Below, in pieces: positions 25,857-34,834 of a DNA stretch of 64,000 bases. This DNA is from G020354785 sp964461435 (GTDB taxonomy: Bacteria; Bacteroidota; Bacteroidia; Bacteroidales; UBA10428), in the NCBI GenBank assembly GCA_964461435.1, contig CAYWUI010000004.1:1-64000 (forward strand), in the 5' to 3' direction. The translations under genes were made by a program, and so were the position numbers. The first letter of the stretch is position 1; the number at the start of each line of letters is the position of its first letter. The notes under the pieces are model-generated. The model was not told where the DNA came from and did not search any database. It worked only from the letters and a program-made list of their open reading frames with translations.

Positions 25857-27545
25857 ATGAAAATTAAGATAACAAGGAAAGTAAAAGTCATAGCAATAAG
25901 TGTAGTATTGTTAATCAGTTCATTCTCATTTGTAGCATTCACAGATAAGGAATTTAAAATTGCAAAAAATCTTGATATATTCTTTACTTTATTTCGCGAG
26001 CTGAATTTATTTTATGTTGATGAAACTGATCCCGAAGAACTTATAGAAGCCGGGATAGATGGCATGTTAAAATCACTGGACCCCTATACTACGTTTATCC
26101 CCGAGTCAGAGATGGAAAATTTTAATTTCATGACCACCGGCCAATACGGGGGAATTGGGGCACTTATAAGAAAAGCCGGAGATTACTCAATGATTTCCGA
26201 GCCTTACCGCGATTTTCCTGCCTTCAAATCGGGACTTATGGCCGGGGATACAATAGTCTCTATTGACGGCGTTTCCACAAAGGGTAAAAAGATCAGTGAT
26301 GTCAGCGAAATGCTGAAGGGAACACCAAATACATCTGTGAAACTTGAAATAAAAAGATATGGCGAGGAAGCTACAATTGAAAAAACACTTGTCAGGGAAA
26401 TAATAACAATCAAAAACATACCATATTATGGCATAGTCGATGATAATATCGGATATATAAGATTGTCAAATTTTACTAATAATGCAGGCAAGGAAGCCAA
26501 AGAAGCATTAAACGAATTAAAAAAGCAAAATGTAAAGTCGATTATCCTTGACCTTAGAGGAAATCCGGGAGGATTATTAATTGAGTCGGTCAATGTGGCA
26601 AACCTGTTTGTCAACCAGGGGCAGGAAATAGTCAGCACTCACGGTAAAGTCAAGCAGTGGGATAATGTATATAAAACAACACAGCCAGCGGTTGATACGG
26701 CCATTCCTTTAGTAATACTTGTGAACAGGGGTTCTGCTTCAGCTTCCGAAATTGTCGCCGGCTCATTACAGGATCTTGACAGGGCAGTAATTGTAGGTGA
26801 AAAAACCTTTGGCAAGGGACTGGTACAAACAACAAGGCCATTAAGTTATAACACACAATTAAAAGTAACTACTGCTAAATATTACATACCCAGCGGAAGA
26901 TGTATACAGGCAGTAGATTATACGCATAGAAATGAAGATGGAAGCGTTGGCTATATCCCCGATTCCTTAATCAATGAATTTACGACAAAAAACGGCAGAA
27001 AAGTGTATGATGGAGGAGGTATAACACCTGATTTGAAGGTTGATTCGGAAACGCCCGGTAATATCACTATCAGCCTTTTCGTCAAAAACCTGATATTTGA
27101 TTACGCTACAATCTTCGTTGCAGAAAAAGGTCCCGTAGATAATATAGAGGAATATGAATTTACAGATAATGATTATCAAAAGTTTCTTAACTTCCTGGAA
27201 GATAAAGATATTGATTATACAACACAAAGCTACAAAACCCTTGAGGAACTTATTAATACGGCTAAAAAGGAAAAATATTATACTTATGCCGAAGAAGAAT
27301 TTGAAGCACTTAAACAAAAACTTGCACACGATAAAAACAAGGACCTGCAAACATTTAAAGATGAAATAATACAATTGCTTATGGAAGAAATAGCCAGCAG
27401 ATATGATTACCAGGAAGGCCGAATAAAGGTATCCCTTAATAATGACATTCAGTTTGAAAAAGCCATAGGCATTTTAAAGAATAAGGAACAATATTTAAGC
27501 ATATTTAAAGATACAGCAAAAAATGCTGCAACAGCCGGTTTGTAG
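25857..27545 (+). CDS. C-terminal processing peptidase, S41 family (CtpA/Prc-type)
   Basis: Periplasmic serine protease of 562 residues with a PDZ domain. Seen: a signal segment at 8-28; a PDZ region at about 95-185 with GLMAGDTIVSIDG; and the catalytic domain with NRGSASASEIVAGSLQD (nucleophile Ser295) and GEKTFGKGLVQ (Lys320), the Ser/Lys dyad 25 residues apart as in E. coli Prc. A C-terminal helical tail from about 420 is typical of Bacteroidota members. Known role: trimming envelope proteins. It converges on the damaged aminotransferase gene with a 4-bp gap. Confidence 0.94.
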   Translation: MKIKITRKVKVIAISVVLLISSFSFVAFTDKEFKIAKNLDIFFTLFRELNLFYVDETDPEELIEAGIDGMLKSLDPYTTFIPESEMENFNFMTTGQYGGIGALIRKAGDYSMISEPYRDFPAFKSGLMAGDTIVSIDGVSTKGKKISDVSEMLKGTPNTSVKLEIKRYGEEATIEKTLVREIITIKNIPYYGIVDDNIGYIRLSNFTNNAGKEAKEALNELKKQNVKSIILDLRGNPGGLLIESVNVANLFVNQGQEIVSTHGKVKQWDNVYKTTQPAVDTAIPLVILVNRGSASASEIVAGSLQDLDRAVIVGEKTFGKGLVQTTRPLSYNTQLKVTTAKYYIPSGRCIQAVDYTHRNEDGSVGYIPDSLINEFTTKNGRKVYDGGGITPDLKVDSETPGNITISLFVKNLIFDYATIFVAEKGPVDNIEEYEFTDNDYQKFLNFLEDKDIDYTTQSYKTLEELINTAKKEKYYTYAEEEFEALKQKLAHDKNKDLQTFKDEIIQLLMEEIASRYDYQEGRIKVSLNNDIQFEKAIGILKNKEQYLSIFKDTAKNAATAGL

Positions 27546-27549
27546 AAAT

Positions 27550-28116
27550 CTATAAATTGCCTGCATCTGCGGCAAACTGTTTCTTTTTAACTTTACAGTA
27601 TGTCATGATTTTTTTATTGTAAGCTTCCATTAATTGCCTGAGTATACTGTTATCCGCCCGGTAAAAGATATCATTAATTCCTCTTACCGGCAATATTTTT
27701 GCTGAGGTTTCGCTTAAAAATAAAGTGCTGTATTTATTTAAATTATTAATTGAAATGTTCTGCTCTATAAGTCTAATATTTTGCTCATTACAAATATTGA
27801 ACACATATTTTCCTGTAATACCGGAAGCACCTTTTTTATTGGATTTACTCCCTTCAGTTATAAAACCTTCATTATTTACGAGTAATGTTTCATAAATACT
27901 CTTGTTTAGTAATTCCCTGTTTACAGCGGTCATTACAGCACTATTAACGAACTTTGCATTTGGCATTATGCGTTCTATGGATAGTAATGACGCACAGGCA
28001 CCATTCCTGTATAGTGCAGAGGACGGATACCGGTGTCTTACGAAATAAATAAGTACATCAGGTTGCTTTCTCCCGGTCTCATCAAAATTTATGACTAATT
28101 TGATAGTGTAATACAT
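27550..28116 (-). pseudogene. Damaged class IV aminotransferase (BCAT/ADC-lyase fold)
   Basis: 188 codons without a stop, but missing parts of a normal enzyme of about 280 residues. Seen: PNAKFVNSAV with the PLP-lysine position, YETLLVNNEGFITEGSKSN, and the late FLSETSAKILPVRGI. Missing: the N-terminal domain of about 90 residues, which carries PLP-phosphate contacts, and some 15-18 residues after EGSKSN, where family members have the NxFFI...TPP segment before GITR. GITR has become GITG here. Its ATG overlaps the TonB-like stop (TAATG), so it is still translationally coupled. It could be a decaying gene or a reduced non-catalytic protein; two independent lesions favour decay. Confidence 0.6.
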
Positions 28117-28823
28117 TACTGCGGAATGAACTGGTACATTATATATCCTTTCTGCCGGGGATCCGCATTAAAATCCGCATTGAATCTCGTTCGTGAAGCA
28201 TATTTTATTGCTGCTACCATAAGGCATTCATCCTTTGTTTCAGAATCTTCTGATATGGAAGTTGAAATAACATCTCCTTTCTGGCTTACAATTATATTTA
28301 CTACCACTAATCCGCCCCCCTTACATGTATAAACAGGGATAGGCAGATACTGTTTAAACCTGTTTTCAAGAAAATAAGTCACATTTGTCGGCCCCAAATA
28401 TTCCTTGTCGGGGGGTGATTCATCACTTTCACTGTCATTCTTTTCTTCACTATACGTGATATTACCTTCCCCAGGTAGTTTCCTGTCATGATATTGATGC
28501 AGATTTTCTATTCCCAGCTCTTCCTTCAGTTGCTGAATATACTTTTCAGTGCTTATTTTTTCATTCATCTGGCTGGCAACATTAACGGCTATATTCCTCC
28601 TTACTTCCTCTTCAAGGGGTTCAATTTCAACATTTTTATTCTCCATATCCTTAATGAACTCTTGCATGTCCATTAATTTCTCATCAAATTCAATAGGAAT
28701 ATATTCCATTTGCTTCCTCCTGACATCCCCGACCTTAACAGTCAGAAATAATAAAACCAGCAACATATGAAATATTATTGTTCCTAAAATGCCATTAATT
28801 TTATCATCCGGGATAATCCTCAC
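28116..28823 (-). CDS. TonB-like energy transducer
   Basis: 235 residues. Seen: a short cytoplasmic N-terminus, one membrane helix at about 12-28 (GTIIFHMLLVLLFLTV), an acidic coiled linker instead of the usual proline-rich one, and a C-terminal TonB domain (GGGLVVVNIIVSQKGDVISTSI...TRFNADFNADPRQKGYIMYQF). Known: TonB transmits proton-motive force from ExbBD to outer-membrane receptors. No exbB/exbD or receptor gene is adjacent. The stop overlaps the start of the damaged aminotransferase gene. A perfect TAATTTTG -7 element lies upstream at 28874-28881 (leftward). Confidence 0.82.
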   Translation of the reverse strand: MRIIPDDKINGILGTIIFHMLLVLLFLTVKVGDVRRKQMEYIPIEFDEKLMDMQEFIKDMENKNVEIEPLEEEVRRNIAVNVASQMNEKISTEKYIQQLKEELGIENLHQYHDRKLPGEGNITYSEEKNDSESDESPPDKEYLGPTNVTYFLENRFKQYLPIPVYTCKGGGLVVVNIIVSQKGDVISTSISEDSETKDECLMVAAIKYASRTRFNADFNADPRQKGYIMYQFIPQ

Positions 28824-28938
28824 ATCTATTTCCCTTTTTAGTTAAGCTATGAAATTACAAAATATAAGGATGGCAAAATTAAAAAATTGCAGGAAAAATA
28901 ATGATTATTAATCCAAAGCTTTTGTTAAAGTTCTCTTA

Positions 28939-30948
28939 TTAATTGACTACTATAATTTTCTGTGCTGCCTGGTATTCTTTGCTATTAAGCCTGAGCATAT
29001 AAATACCCCCTGTTAGTCCTGACAAATCCATTTCCGCTTTATTGCTGTCCCTTATTGATTCAGCCTTTAAAACCCGGCCATAACAATCCATAATTTCCAT
29101 GGTGCCCGTAAAATTCCTGTCAAACTCTATTGACAATGATTTTTCTGCCGGGTTTGGCGATACCCTGAAATTTTGTGCAAGTGATTCATCAGTATTCAAA
29201 GTACATATATCGACATGCAGGCTGGTACTAATAATACTATCACAGCCGTAAGACGAATTCAGGGTGTCATAATATATTCCCGGCGAGTTTTGCCATTTTC
29301 CTCCGGCCAGAACGCTGTCGTTATTACAGATTGTAACAGCAATGGCTGATTCATAAACTGGTTCTATATTTAAAATGTATAATATTGTAGTATCTGTATA
29401 ACAGCCGCCAGACAGAATACACCTGTAGGTCCCGTGGTCTTCCTGTTGCAGATTATCCAGAATATGCAGACTGTCAGTTGCCCCTGTTATATTTTCACCA
29501 TCCTTTTGCCACTGGTAGTCATATTCTTCCCCTGCCCTTAATGATATGAAATATGACAGGTTATCTCCCTGGCAGAGCGTGTTATATATATTCTGAGAAT
29601 TAATGCCTGCCGTAACCTGAACCGCATCTGACAATGTGCTGTCAGCCGAGTAACCTGTTATGCGCAAGCTTACTATTGTATCACTTGTAAAATATGAAGG
29701 ATTCCAATAATAACCCTTATCCTTAATCCCCCTCACAATTTTTTTAAAAGCCCCGGTCCTGCCATAACTTATCTCCATGTCGTAAAGAATTGTATTCCCG
29801 TCATCAGGATTACCAAGTATCCATCTTGCAGATTCGGAATCATCCCATAAACCTGCGCTGTAAGGATAAACAATTGATATGTCGGGCTTTTCGTAGGAAT
29901 GCAATAATTCGGCAAATCCCTTACCCTCAACCTGTTGATCTTCTACTGCACCGCTTATCAGGGTGCTGCCTTCAAAAAATCTGAACGGCAAAGCGACCTC
30001 ACTGTTTGAATTTTGTGTTGTAACCAGAAGATCAATATCAAAAGTGTCTGATGTCATATGCCATTTTTGTGAGTAGCATTTTTCACCATCCGTGGTATAC
30101 GCGAATTTAAGCCGCTCAAGATTAAAATCAGAAGTAGTGAATGAAGATGAATCATTTATATAAACACTGCATATTCTGTAAGCGGATGTTTCAGGAATAG
30201 TATTATTTTCTGTAAAGATATTCCATATATTAAGGTCCATTCCGTTATCAAGCTGGATACAGAACCATTCATAATCCTCGCTGTTATTAGGATTAAAATT
30301 GCCGAACTGATGATCTATCCATCCTTTGCCAAAAATACTGTCCTCAACTGCGACCAAACTGATAGTTCCTGAAATGTCGATCATGGTCTGGGAATAATAA
30401 TATGTATATCCTGCAGCTCCCTGGTAAAGAAATCCCGAGTCAGCAACTATCAGGGGACGCTTCAGTGTGTTACAGTCAATATCAATTGAACCTGTTTGTG
30501 ACATTGCATTAATATGATACCGGAAAGGCCTCATTTTTCCCGCGGAATCAGTTAAAGTAGTCCATTCTTCCGTATGTACCGAAGTAAACCCTGCATTCGC
30601 AATAATATTCAGACTGTCCTCTGCCAGGGATTCATAAATGCACGGCAATGTCTCGTCATAAAACTGTTTTGAGGTTTCATTAGAAATATTGAATATTCTG
30701 AATCCGTCATATCCAAAAGCGGGATAATAAAAATAAGCCAGCACAAACGAATAATCATTGCCGGTCGATTTTCCCGTCACATGTCCGCTAAAATAAATCC
30801 ATTCAATGTCCTGCTTAAAATGAAATCCTTCATCCGCCGGAAAACTTAATAAGCTTCCCGGTTGCTGAAAAGGATAGGTTTTCCAGTCCTGTGTACTTGC
30901 TTTAACAGCAAAAAGGAATATTAATAATAATGTGAATTTTTGAATCAT
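28939..30948 (-). CDS. AttH/CrtC-like lipocalin-fold protein fused to Ig-like and T9SS domains
   Basis: 669 residues from ATG 30948; an upstream in-frame ATG at 30984 would add 12 residues before the signal peptide. Seen: signal peptide, then the AttH/CrtC signature FPADEGFHFKQDIEWIYFSGHV and later GKGWIDHQFGN, typical of the hydroxyneurosporene dehydratase/AttH lipocalin-like family; an Ig-like segment (YQWQKDGENITGATDSL...GTYRC) around 470-530; and a T9SS type A C-terminus (FRVSPNPAEKSLSIEF, LTGGIYMLRL). Known: CrtC hydrates carotenoids and AttH-like proteins are often lipases or carotenoid-modifying. Inferred: a secreted enzyme or binder of a lipidic substrate on the cell surface; the T9SS fusion is unusual for this fold. 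Confidence 0.82.
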   Translation of the reverse strand: MIQKFTLLLIFLFAVKASTQDWKTYPFQQPGSLLSFPADEGFHFKQDIEWIYFSGHVTGKSTGNDYSFVLAYFYYPAFGYDGFRIFNISNETSKQFYDETLPCIYESLAEDSLNIIANAGFTSVHTEEWTTLTDSAGKMRPFRYHINAMSQTGSIDIDCNTLKRPLIVADSGFLYQGAAGYTYYYSQTMIDISGTISLVAVEDSIFGKGWIDHQFGNFNPNNSEDYEWFCIQLDNGMDLNIWNIFTENNTIPETSAYRICSVYINDSSSFTTSDFNLERLKFAYTTDGEKCYSQKWHMTSDTFDIDLLVTTQNSNSEVALPFRFFEGSTLISGAVEDQQVEGKGFAELLHSYEKPDISIVYPYSAGLWDDSESARWILGNPDDGNTILYDMEISYGRTGAFKKIVRGIKDKGYYWNPSYFTSDTIVSLRITGYSADSTLSDAVQVTAGINSQNIYNTLCQGDNLSYFISLRAGEEYDYQWQKDGENITGATDSLHILDNLQQEDHGTYRCILSGGCYTDTTILYILNIEPVYESAIAVTICNNDSVLAGGKWQNSPGIYYDTLNSSYGCDSIISTSLHVDICTLNTDESLAQNFRVSPNPAEKSLSIEFDRNFTGTMEIMDCYGRVLKAESIRDSNKAEMDLSGLTGGIYMLRLNSKEYQAAQKIIVVN

Positions 30949-30999
30949 CGTTACTATCAGCTTAACCTGTCGGGTGGGATTCAAAGGATTCTTTGAGGA

Positions 31000-31761
31000 T
31001 TAACTATATGAGTTCGTTTTTAAAATGTTTTTAAGATTTTCCGTCAGCATGTATTCCCTTTTCAGCTCTTTTAAATATTTGTTTTTAATTTCCAGTGCCC
31101 TTTCAAGTGTTTTATTCTTATCAAATATTCTGATAACATCTTCAGGTCCTGTAAACCTGTTAATAATTCCCAGGGCCGGATCAAAATTGGAATCAGCAAT
31201 ACTGCGTTTAACATTATTTGTTACATGTATAAGTAATCTCCAGTTAATCTGGGAAGGTATCGTAAAATAGAACTTTTCACCTTCGAACAAATCCCTGTAT
31301 ATGCCTTCGGTGATTTCAGTAATTTTAAAATGCTTAAAAACCTTTAGTTTGCCTTCACTCTTAATTGTCCTGTAGCCCATAAACTTAATATCATTATCTT
31401 TATAATCGAGCTGTATTTCAGGTATCAGATCATACGATTCAAGCCCTTTAATCCTGATACAGGGAAAAATTTTATTCTGAATAATTACTTCACTGCAGCT
31501 AAAACTGCAATTATGGTACTTCTCATCTTTCAATACCTTTGATATCCGTTCAATCTTTTCAGGAAAATACCTGTACATTAATATAAGATACACATAATTT
31601 AATATGGCCCTCGCTTCCTGCCCCTCTTTGTCTTCATACCCCGGGAACGGTTTCTCACTTTTCATGACCAAAGTATTGGGCAGCGTATTTTTCTCAAGGT
31701 TTTTAAGTCTTTCGACCTTAATTATACACCCCGTTGTTTCGATAATCTGATATGGTAACAT
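31000..31761 (-). CDS. Uncharacterised 253-residue protein
   Basis: No family recognised. Seen: no signal peptide or membrane segment; a mixed charged/hydrophobic alpha-beta composition; the sequence FSCSEVIIQNKIFPCIRIKG with three cysteines in the middle; and a strongly basic C-terminal helix (EIKNKYLKELKREYMLTENLKNILK). It lies alone between the outer-membrane gene at 31.9 kb and the AttH-T9SS gene, all leftward. Codon use looks like its neighbours, so it is likely a real cytoplasmic protein. Function unknown. Confidence 0.65.
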   Translation of the reverse strand: MLPYQIIETTGCIIKVERLKNLEKNTLPNTLVMKSEKPFPGYEDKEGQEARAILNYVYLILMYRYFPEKIERISKVLKDEKYHNCSFSCSEVIIQNKIFPCIRIKGLESYDLIPEIQLDYKDNDIKFMGYRTIKSEGKLKVFKHFKITEITEGIYRDLFEGEKFYFTIPSQINWRLLIHVTNNVKRSIADSNFDPALGIINRFTGPEDVIRIFDKNKTLERALEIKNKYLKELKREYMLTENLKNILKTNSYS

Positions 31762-31898
31762 AGCAGCAAGTTTTTAGGTTAACCAGTAGACTATAAAATT
31801 ATGTTCCGGACAGGGTTTTCAGTATTTTTACAAGATACAAAAATATCATCAGATTACCAATTTTATACGGCTTAATTTAGCTGTTTATACACGGGCAG

Positions 31899-34796
31899 TC
31901 ATAATAAACTTGTATTGACAGACAATAAAAATTCTGCGGAAAAACTGCTTTTTAAAGGAAGATAGGAGCATCTTATCCCGGCATTAAAAGGAAAAATAAA
32001 TCTCAGAACATTTAGATCAGATGTTAATTCGATCCCAAGAGAATTGTACCACCCTGTATATAAATCTTCTGCAGATTCAGCATTATGCCTGACATTATAA
32101 CCATAAGCATGATCCAAGAAAAGATTCATTTTGATTCTCTTGACATATACAACCGGGCCTAAGGAAATTTCAGGGTAAGCCAGGGGAAACGAATAATCAA
32201 GGGTCAGCTTCCAGGATTTTTCCGAGTAATAATTTGGATAACCTCTTGGCAGGAGTACCCTGTTAATGTAATAAATGAACATTTTAGGGTATTGTTTTTG
32301 CATGCCTCCGTATATTCTGAAGCTGTGGTGTGGGAATAATCCGGGGAAGTACAATTTTGAGCTTACTGAGAACAATGACCCGAATAATTTATTTGAGGGG
32401 GAGTGTGTGTATGTGAAATATACTGCCTGTCCCCATTTATAGTCAATATCGCGGTGCGAAGGCCTCAAATATCTGTATAATCCCAGTTTATAATGGAGGC
32501 TGGAAATACCTTTTTTATATCCGCCATCAAAATAATAAAGGGTATTGAATTCGTATTCAGCCCGGGGGATGACTATTTTAACATATTTACCGTTACTGAA
32601 CCTCAATGGCAGATATGATTTTACTAAATAGCTTTTTTCATATGAAACATTTTTAGGGGCATCAATATTCTCATACAGCTTCAAATAAGTTGAAGGACCG
32701 CCCAAAATTGCTGAAAATTCCAGTACCGGATAAAATCCGTAATAAGTAAATTTCGGGTACAGATAGTGATATCCTTTTTCATAAGAATAACCTATGCTCG
32801 AGACCGCAGTACTTAGTTCATTTTGGGAAAGTATTGTTAATCCCAATGATAACGGCAGATCCGACAAATCAATATTCTCATAATCAAGATTAACATAAAA
32901 AGGGTACCAGCTGTGAAGATTAAAAAGGTGCGTCAAGCGTGAATAATATTCTGGTTTAAATATTACGGAAGGTATGTCGCTTTCCTGTATATTCTTATCC
33001 TCCAGCTGTGCCAGCGGATTGTACCATTTCACAGAGATATCGGTGACATCAGAAAGAGGTATCCATTTGTCCGTATCGAGGGGTGCCAATACTGACTTAT
33101 AACCATTTGAAGTATAGTCCGCATAAAGCAGTTCATCACTTTTATTGATAACCGAGGGATCATATGCTCCATATCTGGAAGAAGTGACCTGGAATATATT
33201 CCCCGAGCTGACATTAACAGCATAAATATTATCTATTCCATTAAATCCCCCTCTGAACAGAATATAATTCTTCCATACCACAGGCTGGGAAATATCGATA
33301 TTCTTTGAACTATATACAGTGCTCCATACCTGTCCTGCAAGATCATATCTCTTTATTTTCTTACCTTCCCCATCAACTGATACTGCAATAATATCATTCT
33401 TGTCCGTCCATGCCGGGTATTGAAGCTGATTATCTGCCTCAGAGGGGATTCTTTTTATAACAGTACCGCTATGGGCATTAATTATGGTTAAATAATTAAT
33501 ATTTTGCTTATCTATCTCAATTACAACTATTTTTTCCCCATCATTTGAAATAGAAGGTGAAAAGTACCTGGTTTTCCGTGTCAGCCGTTTTTTCTTCCCT
33601 GTCCCTGTATCCATTATTTTAATAACAGAATAACTGCGGTGTTCCCACCTGGGATCCTCTACTATTTCATCCCATACTATTTTACTGTCTTGGGAAGATA
33701 ACCTGTCAGTGGACATATACCCGGGAGTATGTATTCTATTTTCAGTTCCATTCCGCGAAACCAGCACAAACTGTGTTAAATGATCAATACTGCTTTTTAA
33801 GACAACAACTGTACTGTCATTTACATATTGAGGATACCTGTAGCTGGTATAGAATTTTGACTTTTCACCTGAAATATATGAATAATCTGTATAGTTAACA
33901 TTATTTATTTGTTTCTTCCACAAATATTTAAGGGTGTCAAATGTTTCTCTATACAATTTTACCTTGGAAAGGTTATAATTTTTTTTCATCCCCAGATAAA
34001 AGGGGCATAATAAATAAGGCTTTCTGGCAACATTATCCAGAATTGTACTGGAAAAATACGGGTCATACTTCAACCTGGCGTATGCTACCATTAAATAGCC
34101 CGAAGGATAGTAGTCAGGTATAAAATCCTTGAATGAGCCAAAATACATCTTGTCATATGAAATCTTACTGCCATTTTCAGTATAAAGGGCTTTCAGTTTC
34201 ATTTCGAATGAAGGCAACCTTCCCCTGCCCGTGCTGGAAAGGGCTGTCTCAGTCACAACGGCATCTCCTTCCACAAACCATAATGGCAGATAGCCAACCA
34301 TTGCTCCTGTAGCCTGCTGTCCGAAAGTCCATGATAAGACCCTTGTAAATCCCTGGTTTAGTTTATCTACCTGCGCTATATGCCTGAATTCGTGCAGTGC
34401 CAGTTGTTCCAGCCAGTCTTCCCCGTAGCTGTCCGGGGGAGTAGTAGTAATAAACTCCATGCGTTTTGGAGCCCAAGATACATAACCATTGGATAATGCG
34501 GAACTATTATGAAGAATAACCGGGACTTTCCCTGGCTTCCTGTCAAGGCTTTTTGTTATAGGTTCATAAGAATAATCAAGGAGGTTTGCCAGTCTGTTTG
34601 ACTCTTTATAAAATTCTTTCGGATAAATTATCCTGAAGTGCCGGGTATTTATTTGTTCCCATGAAGTTGAAAAAGGATCCTGTCCGGTTGAAAAAAACTG
34701 TGTATATCCTTCTGAAAAAAGCAAAACAAGCAAAGTAAGAGCAACAAAAATTTTTTTGCAATTGCAGCCTTTAAATTTCAGTTTCACTAGTCTCAA
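31899..34796 (-). CDS. Peptidase MA-like plus TolB-type propeller plus outer-membrane barrel protein
   Basis: 965 residues. Seen: a signal region at 14-30; a gluzincin-type zinc site HEFRH (His135, Glu136, His139) followed by WFVEGDAVVTE, whose Glu176 is the probable third ligand, as in the peptidase MA family; a TolB-like WD40/PD40 propeller at about 340-610 (SNDGEKIVVIEIDKQNINYL); and a long C-terminal region rich in aromatic beta strands with FTYTHSPSNKLFGS-type turns, consistent with an outer-membrane barrel ending in FLLSVNTSLL. Known: such DPP/TolB-related proteins occur in Bacteroidota but are uncharacterised. Inferred: an outer-membrane protease with an extracellular propeller. Confidence 0.7.
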   Translation of the reverse strand: MRLVKLKFKGCNCKKIFVALTLLVLLFSEGYTQFFSTGQDPFSTSWEQINTRHFRIIYPKEFYKESNRLANLLDYSYEPITKSLDRKPGKVPVILHNSSALSNGYVSWAPKRMEFITTTPPDSYGEDWLEQLALHEFRHIAQVDKLNQGFTRVLSWTFGQQATGAMVGYLPLWFVEGDAVVTETALSSTGRGRLPSFEMKLKALYTENGSKISYDKMYFGSFKDFIPDYYPSGYLMVAYARLKYDPYFSSTILDNVARKPYLLCPFYLGMKKNYNLSKVKLYRETFDTLKYLWKKQINNVNYTDYSYISGEKSKFYTSYRYPQYVNDSTVVVLKSSIDHLTQFVLVSRNGTENRIHTPGYMSTDRLSSQDSKIVWDEIVEDPRWEHRSYSVIKIMDTGTGKKKRLTRKTRYFSPSISNDGEKIVVIEIDKQNINYLTIINAHSGTVIKRIPSEADNQLQYPAWTDKNDIIAVSVDGEGKKIKRYDLAGQVWSTVYSSKNIDISQPVVWKNYILFRGGFNGIDNIYAVNVSSGNIFQVTSSRYGAYDPSVINKSDELLYADYTSNGYKSVLAPLDTDKWIPLSDVTDISVKWYNPLAQLEDKNIQESDIPSVIFKPEYYSRLTHLFNLHSWYPFYVNLDYENIDLSDLPLSLGLTILSQNELSTAVSSIGYSYEKGYHYLYPKFTYYGFYPVLEFSAILGGPSTYLKLYENIDAPKNVSYEKSYLVKSYLPLRFSNGKYVKIVIPRAEYEFNTLYYFDGGYKKGISSLHYKLGLYRYLRPSHRDIDYKWGQAVYFTYTHSPSNKLFGSLFSVSSKLYFPGLFPHHSFRIYGGMQKQYPKMFIYYINRVLLPRGYPNYYSEKSWKLTLDYSFPLAYPEISLGPVVYVKRIKMNLFLDHAYGYNVRHNAESAEDLYTGWYNSLGIELTSDLNVLRFIFPFNAGIRCSYLPLKSSFSAEFLLSVNTSLL

Positions 34797-34834
34797 GTTG
34801 AATTATCCCCTATAAATAATCAATTTATAATCTT

